Shown one piece after another: positions 7,493 through 15,131 of a DNA stretch of 31,177 bases. This stretch comes from Patescibacteria group bacterium (lineage in GTDB: Bacteria > Patescibacteriota > Minisyncoccia > Phycocordibacterales > XYD1-FULL-46-19), in assembly GCA_030917625.1 (NCBI GenBank), contig JAUPUJ010000002.1:1-31177 (forward strand). The letters are read 5' to 3'. The notes under the pieces are model-generated. The model had not been told where the DNA came from, made no database searches, and saw only the letters and a list, made by a program, of their open reading frames with translations. Numbering within the stretch: the first letter of the stretch is position 1; each line of letters starts with the position of its first letter. The position numbers and the translations under genes were made by a program.

Positions 7493-9844
7493 TTAATGTC
7501 TTAATCGTTTTAAAATATCTTGTTCTACCACCGCAATGTCTCGCCCGTAAGATAGACGCGATAATTCTTTTAATTCCGTCTTTAGATCATGGGCTCCACC
7601 TCTCATTGAGACAGTTTTAAAGGAAAAAGGCTTAGACGGTTCTCCACCTAATAATAATTTAGCGTGAGCGTGTTTATTTTCTATATTGATTAAATCATTA
7701 GCATCAAAAACAGGACTAAACTGCTTAAGCAAAACATCAGTATCTGTAGTGCCAACCCGGAAAGCTACCATCGATCCCACATTACCGAAGACAGATTCTC
7801 TAATAGGATCTGTTAATTGAGCCATATATTGATGAGCTAAAATTAAATTTAATCGATATTTACGAGCTTCAGATAAAATAATGGAGATAGAATCGGTGGT
7901 AAAATTTTGGAACTCATCAATATAAAGATAGAAATCTCGACGCTCTTCTGGTCTTAAATCAACTCGAGATAGAGCTGCTAAGAGTAGGCGCCCAGTGATA
8001 ATCATTCCCAAAAGACTTGAGTTAATATCACCAATTTTACCTTTGGCCAAATTGACCAATAAAATTTTACTATTATCCATAACATCTCTAAAATCAAAAG
8101 AAGATGTTGTTTGACCAATAATTGGCCTCATATAATCATTGGCAATAAAATTACCAAACTTAGAAGTAATATAAGGAGCAATGTTAGCTAAACCTTGTTC
8201 ACCGGTTGTCTTAGTGGCTTCTTTTTGCCAAAAATCTATCACCGCCGGATTGGAAATACGGGCTAATTTTTTATCTCGAAAATTACTATCAGTAAAAATT
8301 CTTGGCACCTCCATTAAAGTAGCTGGTTCAAAACGAGCATCTTCCATCAGCAATAAAAGAGCATTCCTCATATATTGTTCAAAAATCGGCCCCATTGATT
8401 CTTCTGAAAACAACCGATTAAAAATAGATTGAATTTCATTAACAATAAAAGTTTTTTCTTCTGGCTTATCTAGATTGTACTCAATCATATTAAGACCAAG
8501 AGGTCTTGAGACATCGCCAGGATTAAACACGATTACATCTTCAATTCGATTAGCAGGAACTCTCTCTAAAACATCGTCCACTAATTCACCGTGGGGATCT
8601 ATCACACAGACGCCTTTATTATTTTTCATATCTTGCTCAATCTGATTGAGCATCAAAAAAGATTTACCTGTTCCAGTTTGACCAATAATATAAAAATGAC
8701 GACGACGATCATCGTCGGTTAAAAATATAGGCTTAGTGTCACCACGAAAAACACTTTCTCCGATCAGGGTGCCTTCTTTTGGTAAATTCTGTGGTGGGGG
8801 AGCTTCTTTAGTTCTTTGCCATTTAATACGGGGAATATTTGTTGAAGTAGTCGGGAAATGAAAAATACTCGCCAGTTCTTCAGTATTTAGAAATAAACTT
8901 TCTTTAGGATTAAACTCTCTAAAAATATAAGAGGTAATTATTTTTTTTATTTTCTTTGGGGTAATTGATTTAAAACTATTACGATGCGGCGAAGAAAACT
9001 GAGCGAAAGCCCCAGAAGCACTGAGTAAAATATCTTCGGCCCGAACCAATGAATCAGCCGCTGTCACTAATCTAATATTGGTTTCAAAAAGAGGTTTTGA
9101 TAACTTTTTTTCTAAAGCCACCACTCGATCTTCATCAATTTCTTTAACCGACTCTTCTTTTTTATTGGAAGTAGAAGATAATGAATTCACCAAACCTGAA
9201 ACTGTGTCCATAGTTTGATTTTTATAAGCAATCTGATTCCATTTTTCACCCCGCTTTAAATCGGCAATAGCGCTTTTAGTTTTTTTAATAAAACTCGAAC
9301 TAGCGGGTTTTAATATCAACTGTAAAGCCGCCCCCTCACCCTCGTCATGCAAGCGAGAAAAAGTACTCACTAAAGATGAGAAAGAGTCGGTTTCAGATTC
9401 TTTATAAGTTCTAATAGGCAATATATCTGTTTGTTCGGTCTTTATAAAGGCTCCTGTATGAAAAGGATTCCCAGAAAAAATAGTGTAGTCTGATACCTTT
9501 TTAACATGTGCACTAGGGAAAAACCCTTGAATCTGTCTCGAGACAAATTCTTCATGAGACCTAGGTATAGCTAAATAAAAATAAATCTCTTCGCCACTAG
9601 AGTGAACGGCCATTTCTAAGGCAATCGGCTCAGGAATAGCTGACAAGGAACTAAAAAGTTGCTCAGACTGAGCTATATCCCTTAAGAAAGCCTGATCGTC
9701 AGTAGAGTCTTTTTGAGGTAATGAAACCAATAATGTTACTAGATTAAGATTTTTTAGAACGTATTTTCTAGTCGCAAAAACCAACCACAAAATTAAAATC
9801 AGAACAGCGATGGCTATCAAATAATAAAGAGGATAAAGAGACAT
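7493..9844 (-). CDS. Type IV secretion coupling-type ATPase (VirD4/TraD/TraG-like, HerA/FtsK superfamily)
   Basis: Product of 783 residues. One N-terminal membrane helix (about 5-25); residues 50-370 form a poorly conserved domain; the C-terminal motor has Walker A IGQTGTGKS (near 386-394), VIDPHGELVDDVLERV after it, Walker B LYIDEFQNF (near 640) and the HQYMAQL segment typical of TraD/TraG-type DNA-binding ATPases. Family members form hexamers that deliver DNA or protein to a type IV secretion channel. This fits the VirB4/VirB6-like locus 4.6 kb away, although the gene is encoded on the opposite strand. It follows its small upstream neighbour by 10 bases in one transcript. No SD. No relaxase is seen nearby, so the cargo is unknown. 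Confidence 0.9.
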   Translation of the reverse strand: MSLYPLYYLIAIAVLILILWLVFATRKYVLKNLNLVTLLVSLPQKDSTDDQAFLRDIAQSEQLFSSLSAIPEPIALEMAVHSSGEEIYFYLAIPRSHEEFVSRQIQGFFPSAHVKKVSDYTIFSGNPFHTGAFIKTEQTDILPIRTYKESETDSFSSLVSTFSRLHDEGEGAALQLILKPASSSFIKKTKSAIADLKRGEKWNQIAYKNQTMDTVSGLVNSLSSTSNKKEESVKEIDEDRVVALEKKLSKPLFETNIRLVTAADSLVRAEDILLSASGAFAQFSSPHRNSFKSITPKKIKKIITSYIFREFNPKESLFLNTEELASIFHFPTTSTNIPRIKWQRTKEAPPPQNLPKEGTLIGESVFRGDTKPIFLTDDDRRRHFYIIGQTGTGKSFLMLNQIEQDMKNNKGVCVIDPHGELVDDVLERVPANRIEDVIVFNPGDVSRPLGLNMIEYNLDKPEEKTFIVNEIQSIFNRLFSEESMGPIFEQYMRNALLLLMEDARFEPATLMEVPRIFTDSNFRDKKLARISNPAVIDFWQKEATKTTGEQGLANIAPYITSKFGNFIANDYMRPIIGQTTSSFDFRDVMDNSKILLVNLAKGKIGDINSSLLGMIITGRLLLAALSRVDLRPEERRDFYLYIDEFQNFTTDSISIILSEARKYRLNLILAHQYMAQLTDPIRESVFGNVGSMVAFRVGTTDTDVLLKQFSPVFDANDLINIENKHAHAKLLLGGEPSKPFSFKTVSMRGGAHDLKTELKELSRLSYGRDIAVVEQDILKRLRH

Positions 9845-9854
9845 TAAAAGTTAA

Positions 9855-10241
9855 CTAAATTAACCCGCGTTTTTTTAATTCATCATATAGACGACCAACT
9901 AATATGTCGTGGAAAGCATCGAGCTCAAGAGCAGACAAATCACTTTTGGCTTCATTGATACCTTTTTTCAAACCTTTATCAAAAATAGTATCAATTTTAG
10001 ACTGCACTGACTGCATTTTTTCTGGATCTAAATCATTAATATAAGAGTTGTGATTATTGATTTGATTATCATCACCAATAGCATTTGAATCATCTTTTAG
10101 TTGACTGGCAACAATGTTACTAATAGCAGTCTTCTCGTCAAATATTTTATTTTCTTGCTCTAAAATATTACGTCGTCTTTCTATTAATTGACCAACTTCG
10201 ATTAATTCGGTATCCAGATTTTGTTTTAAACTTTCTTCCAT
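9855..10241 (-). CDS. Small helical protein upstream of the coupling ATPase
   Basis: Product of 128 residues, no signal peptide or membrane segment. It is hydrophilic and mostly helical, with a coiled-coil-like N-terminus (1-45), an Asn/Asp-rich middle and a helical C-terminus (about 75-128, ending KKRGLI). It is the first gene of a two-gene unit with the VirD4-like ATPase, which suggests an accessory or regulatory partner, but that is from position only. Its -10 region overlaps an 18-bp perfect palindrome, so the unit may be regulated. Stop is TAG. Function unknown. Confidence 0.75.
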   Translation of the reverse strand: MEESLKQNLDTELIEVGQLIERRRNILEQENKIFDEKTAISNIVASQLKDDSNAIGDDNQINNHNSYINDLDPEKMQSVQSKIDTIFDKGLKKGINEAKSDLSALELDAFHDILVGRLYDELKKRGLI

Positions 10242-10268
10242 AAAAATTAAGATGATTAATAGACTTTT

Positions 10269-10297
10269 ATTATACCTTAAGGTATAAAAAATTAAAA
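10269..10297 (-). promoter_or_regulatory. Promoter of the coupling-ATPase unit
   Basis: Minus strand: perfect -10 TATAAT (10274-10269) with a weak TTTTAA -35 (10297-10292) at 17 bases. Transcription from it would leave a leader of about 20 bases before the ATG at 10241. It overlaps the palindrome at 10270-10287. Confidence 0.5.
10270..10287. repeat. Perfect 18-bp palindrome, possible operator
   Basis: TTATACCTTAAGGTATAA reads the same on both strands. It lies between two divergent genes and overlaps the -10/spacer of the minus-strand promoter, where a dimeric repressor would block transcription. No regulator gene is adjacent. Confidence 0.5.
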
Positions 10298-10325
10298 AAG
10301 AGTATATTTATCTGCCATTTAAATA

Positions 10326-10334
10326 TGCTATAGT
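10326..10334 (+). promoter_or_regulatory. Extended -10 TGcTATAGT, leaderless-type
   Basis: The hexamer TATAGT (10329-10334), preceded by TG one base away, ends 7 bases before the GTG start at 10342. No clear -35; extended -10 promoters often do without. It supports the GTG as the true start. Confidence 0.5.
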
Positions 10335-10341
10335 AACTTTC

Positions 10342-12282
10342 GTGAATTACTTAGACACACTTAATAACAAACAAAAAGAGGCCGTACTCAATTGTAACGG
10401 GCCATTACTTGTTATAGCTGGAGCCGGCACCGGTAAAACTAAACTTCTAATTTACCGCATTCTTCATTTAATCAAACAAGGGGTAGCTCCTGAAAATATT
10501 CTTGCTGTCACCTTTACCAACAAAGCCGCCAAAGAAATGAACGAGAGGTTGAGCAAGCTTCTAGAATATGAGGCATCAGAAATTAGTCCTCGCACTGGCG
10601 AAAATCGCCGGCCCTTTATGAGTACATTTCATGCCTTAGGAGTTCATATTTTAAGATCCCATAGTAGCCAAGTAGGGCGAACTCGTTTCTTTTCTATTTT
10701 AGACCATGAAGATGCTTTATCTAAAATAAAGCGAGCCATGAAAGAAGCCGGGGTTAGTAAAGACCAATTTGAACCGAGAAAAATTTTAGGTCGCATCTCT
10801 CGTGAAAAAGGTAAGGGTTCCACAGTCTCTAGCTTTATAGCAAATGCTAATGGTTTTTTTGAAGAAACTGTCGCTGGTGTGTGGAAGCATTATGAAAAAA
10901 TATTAGTTGATAGTAATGCTTTTGATTTTGACGACCTACTTTTAGAGACTGTTAAAATTTTAAGAAATAATGAATTAGTTAGAGAATCTTACCAAAAACG
11001 CTGGTCTCATATTCATGTCGACGAATACCAAGATACTAACCCGGTACAATATTCGATGATTAAATTATTATCTTCAGATAGTCAAAACATATGTGTCGTG
11101 GGCGACATTGATCAGTCTATATATAGTTGGCGTGGAGCCGATTTTACTAATATTTTTACTTTTGAAGAAGATTTCACAAATACCAAAACAGTTATTTTAG
11201 AGCAAAACTATCGTTCGACCGAAACCATACTTTTGGCAGCTAATAAAGTGATCGAGAAAAATATTAATCGTAAAGAAAAAAACCTGTTCACAGACAATGG
11301 ACTTGGAGAAAAGATCACTCTCTACAACGCTTTGGATGCTGGTGATGAAGCTCGTTTCATAGCTTCCGAAATTATAACCTTATTACAGCAAGGTGTTTCA
11401 CCAGAGTCGATGGCGGTGTTATACAGAGCCAATTTCCAATCCCGAGCCCTAGAAGAATCTTTCCTCCGAAACAATGTTCCTTACCAAGTATTGGGCGTAA
11501 AATTCTTTGAACGTAAAGAAATTAAAGATTTATTGTCATATATCAAATTTGCCTTAAATGATAAAGATTTTGAAAGTTTAACGCGCATCATTAATACTCC
11601 AAAAAGAGGAATTGGTAAAGCCACAATAGCTAAAATCGCCGCTGGTCAAAAAGATACTTTAAACGCGGGCACGACTAAAAAGGTTAATGATTTTTACAAA
11701 AAAATAGAGACCATAAAAAATATAATTAAGACTAGTAAAACTTCTGAAATAATAAAATCAACTTTAGATATTTCTGGCTTAACCTCTGATTTAAAACAAC
11801 AAAAAGAAGAAGGTTTAGAGCGTCTCGAAAACTTGTCCGAATTAGTGACTTTATCTCAAAAATATGACCACCTAACTGGCGAAGAGGGGATACTAACTTT
11901 AATCGAGGAAGCTTCACTGGTCGCTGATCAAGATAATTTAAAAGAGAAAAGTGGTGGCGTGAAGTTAATGACAGTCCATGCTTCTAAAGGTTTAGAATTT
12001 GATACTGTTTTTATCACCGGACTAGAACAAGGTTTATTTCCACACAATGCAGGCAACTTCAGTGATGAATCTAAAGATGATGAAGAAGAACGTCGGTTAT
12101 TTTATGTAGCTATCACTCGAGCCAAAAAACAACTATTCATGTCTTATGCTCAAATCAGAACTATTTTTGGCAAAGAACAAATAAACATGCCTTCTGAATT
12201 TTTAAATGACATACCAACCGAACTCCTAAAAACAGACGAAAAAAGTGATGACACTGGTTATAAATATTTGCTAGATTTTTAA
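10342..12282 (+). CDS. UvrD/PcrA/Rep-type superfamily 1 DNA helicase
   Basis: Product of 646 residues, starting with GTG, a little shorter than typical UvrD/PcrA. All the SF1A signatures are present in order: Q-motif region LNNKQKEAV, Walker A GAGTGKT (27-33), TFTNKAAKEM (Ia), DEYQDTNPVQY (II), GDIDQSIYSWRGAD (III), LEQNYRST (IV), TVHASKGLEFDTVF (V) and EERRLFYVAITRAKK (VI). It unwinds DNA 3' to 5' in repair, replication restart and removal of RecA filaments. The C-terminal RNA-polymerase-binding Tudor domain of PcrA/UvrD is not obvious. An extended -10 just before the start predicts a leaderless mRNA. RsmA follows 37 bases downstream. Which subfamily (UvrD, PcrA or Rep) it belongs to cannot be settled by eye. 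Confidence 0.95.
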   Translation: MNYLDTLNNKQKEAVLNCNGPLLVIAGAGTGKTKLLIYRILHLIKQGVAPENILAVTFTNKAAKEMNERLSKLLEYEASEISPRTGENRRPFMSTFHALGVHILRSHSSQVGRTRFFSILDHEDALSKIKRAMKEAGVSKDQFEPRKILGRISREKGKGSTVSSFIANANGFFEETVAGVWKHYEKILVDSNAFDFDDLLLETVKILRNNELVRESYQKRWSHIHVDEYQDTNPVQYSMIKLLSSDSQNICVVGDIDQSIYSWRGADFTNIFTFEEDFTNTKTVILEQNYRSTETILLAANKVIEKNINRKEKNLFTDNGLGEKITLYNALDAGDEARFIASEIITLLQQGVSPESMAVLYRANFQSRALEESFLRNNVPYQVLGVKFFERKEIKDLLSYIKFALNDKDFESLTRIINTPKRGIGKATIAKIAAGQKDTLNAGTTKKVNDFYKKIETIKNIIKTSKTSEIIKSTLDISGLTSDLKQQKEEGLERLENLSELVTLSQKYDHLTGEEGILTLIEEASLVADQDNLKEKSGGVKLMTVHASKGLEFDTVFITGLEQGLFPHNAGNFSDESKDDEEERRLFYVAITRAKKQLFMSYAQIRTIFGKEQINMPSEFLNDIPTELLKTDEKSDDTGYKYLLDF

Positions 12283-12285
12283 TTC

Positions 12286-12313
12286 TTGCAGAACATTTCT
12301 AATCAGGTAGGAT
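12286..12313 (+). promoter_or_regulatory. Candidate promoter TTGCAG-16-TAGGAT
   Basis: -35 TTGCAG (12286-12291) and -10 TAGGAT (12308-12313), ending 6 bases before the ATG at 12320 (leaderless). AGGTAGGAT here could instead be a weak Shine-Dalgarno site on a read-through transcript from the helicase gene. Confidence 0.35.
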
Positions 12314-12319
12314 AAACAA

Positions 12320-13117
12320 ATGACAATCAATGCTAAAAAATCATTGGGCCAAAATTGGTTAAATTCTGAACAAGCCCTCAATAAAATAATCACCGCTGGT
12401 CAGATCAACCCAGGAGATTTAGTATTGGAAATTGGTCCCGGCAAAGGCGCTTTGACTAAAAAACTAATAGACGCCGGGGCCAATATTATCGCTATTGAAA
12501 AAGACAATCGTCTGATTTCTTTATTAGAAGAAAAATTTGCTACAGAAATTGCAGAGCAAAAATTAAAAATTATTGAAGCTGATATTTTAGAAACTGATAT
12601 AAAAAATATAGTTGGCAATCAAGAGTATAAATTAATAGCCAATATTCCTTACTATATCACTGGTCAAATTTTCAAAAAATTTCTCCAAGAAAATTTGCAA
12701 CCAATTTTAATGGTTGTCCTAATACAAAAAGAAGTGGCCGAGCGCATCACCGGGAATCTGTTAGCCTCATCTAAAAAACCAATTAAGGAAAGTATTTTAT
12801 CTTTAAGTATCAAAGTTTATGGCAAACCTAAATACATATCAACCGTTAAAAAAGGTTCTTTTACTCCCGCCCCCAAAGTAGATTCTGCTATTTTATTAAT
12901 CGATAATATTAGTAAAAATTTTTTTGTAAAAAATAATATAAATGAAAACCAATTTTTTAATTTAATAAAAAAAGGTTTTGGCAGCAAAAGAAAACTATTA
13001 AAATCTAACTTAGAAATATCAGAACAAGTTTTAACTACTAAAAAAATAAATCCTCTAGCTAGAGCTGAGGATTTAAGTTTGGAAGATTGGAAAAATATTA
13101 GTCAAAATATTTTATAA
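12320..13117 (+). CDS. rsmA: 16S rRNA (adenine1518-N6/adenine1519-N6)-dimethyltransferase
   Basis: Product of 265 residues, full length for RsmA (KsgA). The family marks are all present: SLGQNWL (8-14), SAM-binding motif I VLEIGPGKGALT (35-46), acidic motif II AIEKDNRL (58-65), ADIL (87-90), catalytic NIPYYITG (108-115), and the helical C-terminal domain with RKLLKSNL. It dimethylates two adjacent adenines in helix 45 of 16S rRNA during late 30S assembly, near the anti-Shine-Dalgarno tail. Its stop is one base from the stop of the convergent surface-protein gene. Confidence 0.95.
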   Translation: MTINAKKSLGQNWLNSEQALNKIITAGQINPGDLVLEIGPGKGALTKKLIDAGANIIAIEKDNRLISLLEEKFATEIAEQKLKIIEADILETDIKNIVGNQEYKLIANIPYYITGQIFKKFLQENLQPILMVVLIQKEVAERITGNLLASSKKPIKESILSLSIKVYGKPKYISTVKKGSFTPAPKVDSAILLIDNISKNFFVKNNINENQFFNLIKKGFGSKRKLLKSNLEISEQVLTTKKINPLARAEDLSLEDWKNISQNIL

Positions 13118-13118
13118 T

Positions 13119-13508
13119 CTAAACTCCAGGCAAAGACGAACCGACCATAAAAATTTTAAATCCAACCGGGAACTGAGGATAGGGAGCACAAACTCCCACC
13201 CACACCACACAAGGTTCCACATGAGTATAAGTACCTAAAATAAAAGACCCTGGAATGAAGTGGCTATAAAAAGCATAGGGGATACTAGTGGGGCCAAAAA
13301 TTAAGTTTGGTACAGAATTTGGTCCAATCGGCCTATTGACTATAAGCACATTACCACTACAAGCACAGGGTATAATATATAAAACCTGACCACCAAAAGG
13401 TAGGCCCGGCCCCGCTTCAACTGGTATAGGATTTACAGCCACTAATAAAATTCCAATAGCTAATCCCGCTAAAATCTTCAATTTAATAAGTGAAAATATT
13501 TTACACAT
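13119..13508 (-). CDS. Small secreted CPR surface protein of unknown function
   Basis: Product of 129 residues. The N-terminus has a signal peptide (about 1-32: basic start, LKILAGLAIGILLVAV core, VEAGPG cut region). The mature part is hydrophobic, rich in G, P, F, Y, with PFGGQVLYIIPCACSGN and a second Cys pair (PCVVWVGVC). The PFGG...C-x-C-x-G...C pattern belongs to a family I know only from CPR genomes, often in several copies, with no assigned function. The Cys pairs could form disulfides or bind metal. It starts 2 bases after the peptidoglycan-binding gene, so they are co-transcribed. Confidence 0.8.
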   Translation of the reverse strand: MCKIFSLIKLKILAGLAIGILLVAVNPIPVEAGPGLPFGGQVLYIIPCACSGNVLIVNRPIGPNSVPNLIFGPTSIPYAFYSHFIPGSFILGTYTHVEPCVVWVGVCAPYPQFPVGFKIFMVGSSLPGV

Positions 13509-13510
13509 TT

Positions 13511-14332
13511 CTAAAATTCTAAAGTAAAAACTTTGGCATTACTAACGCCAGAACTATTTTTAACATAAATACCAATAGGCACCGCTAAATCCTTACCCGA
13601 AACACTACTAGCATAATCATTGTCCTCAAAAGGATTTTGAACATCAACCACCAAAGTAGTCCCGTCTGCAGATTTTACACCCTTAATAAAACTCATACCA
13701 GCAAAAACATCATTACTTTCTTTAGAAAAACCAATACCTTTAATGGTTATTCTGGTTCTGGTGCCCCCAGAGGAGGGTGAAATGGAGCTTATTTTAGTTA
13801 AATTTGACATTTTAGGCTCACTCGACCCAGCTAGTTGTTGAGCGGTTTTGCTATCAGTTGAGGTAGTACTATTAGAACTTTTTTTATTATCGTCGTCATC
13901 TATTTTAAGTAGAGGTGGAGGAGGTGGAATATTTAAAGTGCTAACTGGATTAGGATTAACTTCTCCCACAATATTAGAACTACCTGCAATCATTAATTGA
14001 CTCAACTTAGATAAAGTAGACGGCCCCACATAGCCAGTACCCACCACTAGTCCATTTGGTGTTAAAATTTCATTTTTATATTTATTTTGAAAACGAATCA
14101 CGGCTTGTTTTGTTAGTTCGCCAAAATAACGACTTTCATTACCTGAAGATCCTATACCAATGCTCGCTATTTTAGTTTCTGGATCTCTATTTAAGACTTT
14201 TTGTAAAACCAAAACATCTTCTCCTTCATCTCCAAGAGATAAAGATCGGTAAAAATCGGCATAAACATAGTAAGGCGCCAAGAAAAAACCTAAAATTGTC
14301 AAAAAAAATAGAGTATTTTTATAAACATTCAT
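13511..14332 (-). CDS. Secreted peptidoglycan-binding protein with PGBD and IPT/TIG-like domain
   Basis: I take the ATG at 14332 (273 residues) rather than the one at 14386. From it the protein begins with a clean signal peptide (MNVYKNTLFFLTILGFFLAP, cut after YVYA), and an extended -10 ends 6 bases upstream. Residues about 30-112 are a PG_binding_1 domain (LGDEGEDVLVLQKVLNRD, then YFGELTKQAVIRFQNKY and VGPSTLSKL), which binds cell-wall peptidoglycan; these are common in CPR surface proteins. A low-complexity Pro/Asp/Ser linker follows, then an IPT/TIG Ig-like domain (about 177-273: ISSISPSSGGTRTRITIKG). Probable wall-attached surface protein; the partner gene at 13119-13508 follows by 2 bases. 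Confidence 0.88.
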   Translation of the reverse strand: MNVYKNTLFFLTILGFFLAPYYVYADFYRSLSLGDEGEDVLVLQKVLNRDPETKIASIGIGSSGNESRYFGELTKQAVIRFQNKYKNEILTPNGLVVGTGYVGPSTLSKLSQLMIAGSSNIVGEVNPNPVSTLNIPPPPPLLKIDDDDNKKSSNSTTSTDSKTAQQLAGSSEPKMSNLTKISSISPSSGGTRTRITIKGIGFSKESNDVFAGMSFIKGVKSADGTTLVVDVQNPFEDNDYASSVSGKDLAVPIGIYVKNSSGVSNAKVFTLEF

Positions 14333-14338
14333 ATAAAA

Positions 14339-14347
14339 AGTATAACA
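14339..14347 (-). promoter_or_regulatory. Extended -10 TGtTATACT, leaderless-type
   Basis: Minus strand: TATACT (14344-14339) preceded by TG with one base between, ending 6 bases before the ATG at 14332. If this promoter is real, the alternative ATG at 14386 is upstream of the transcript. Confidence 0.55.
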
Positions 14348-14425
14348 CATATTAATGTGACAAAAATTAACATTCTTATCCACCATAAACTCTCTAAAAA
14401 ATTAAACAATTGGGCCAAAAAAAGA

Positions 14426-14431
14426 TATAAT
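14426..14431 (+). promoter_or_regulatory. -10 TATAAT before the secretion-like operon
   Basis: A perfect TATAAT 11 bases before the ATG at 14443, with a poor -35 (TTAAAC 14402-14407, 18-base spacer). It is the only promoter-like site before the first four genes of the locus. Confidence 0.5.
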
Positions 14432-14442
14432 TTGTCTATATT

Positions 14443-15129
14443 ATGAAGAAGGGAAGGGTGTTTTTAATTATTTTTGTTGTACTGTTTTTAACAGTATTTG
14501 GTTTTTGGTATCTGGGTAAAATAAATGAGATAAAAAAACAAAAACAAATGGAAACCCAATTACAAGCTTATGAAAAAATAATAAAAGACAACGCTAATCT
14601 AGAATTATTAGTGGCTAATACCTATTATGATTCATTAAATACCACCTCGACTTCCACCCGGTATAATGTAAACCAACTAAAAATTGACCAGGAATCAACT
14701 ATTGAGGATATAAAGCCTTATGCTTTAAATATTAAAAATATTCTAACTCCTTATACAAAACCTCGTCCCAATGAGGCTAATTTAGTATTAGAAGCTTTAA
14801 AAACTAATGATTTTAACAAACTTAAAGCTATAGACAGTAGTATCAATATGCATCAAACCGCTGTTAGGCAATTAACCACTATCGCCGTACCTAAAACCGC
14901 CCAACTAGTACACCTGCGTCTAGTTAATAATTTACTAGATCAAATTAGATTATTAACTCAAATGAAAAATTTGAAACAAAATCCCGAACTAGCACTAGAA
15001 AGCGCCAGTCAGTATCCGATAGTTGCTTCTAGTTTTTTTAGGGCGACAGATAATATTAACGTGTATTTAGAAAACCGGGGTATAATATTTGCAGAAAATG
15101 AACAGTTAAAACTTTTTTATAATATATAA
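14443..15129 (+). CDS. Membrane-anchored helical protein, first gene of the type IV secretion-like locus
   Basis: Product of 228 residues. One N-terminal membrane helix (about 6-25, VFLIIFVVLFLTVFGFWYL) followed by a helical extracytoplasmic region. The segment LTTIAVPKTAQLVHLRLVNNLLDQIRLL (central His-Leu) and the following NPELALESASQYPIVASS recall a family regularly found next to VirB6-like genes in CPR genomes; its function is not known to me. It is separated from the next gene by 2 bases, so is almost certainly co-transcribed. It might hold a VirB8-like place in the complex, but I see no VirB8 sequence signature. Confidence 0.8.
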   Translation: MKKGRVFLIIFVVLFLTVFGFWYLGKINEIKKQKQMETQLQAYEKIIKDNANLELLVANTYYDSLNTTSTSTRYNVNQLKIDQESTIEDIKPYALNIKNILTPYTKPRPNEANLVLEALKTNDFNKLKAIDSSINMHQTAVRQLTTIAVPKTAQLVHLRLVNNLLDQIRLLTQMKNLKQNPELALESASQYPIVASSFFRATDNINVYLENRGIIFAENEQLKLFYNI

Positions 15130-15131
15130 AA

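Noticed and set aside
14333..14386. Earlier ATG for the peptidoglycan-binding protein
   Set aside because: It would put 18 residues before a complete signal peptide and contain the extended -10 inside the gene.
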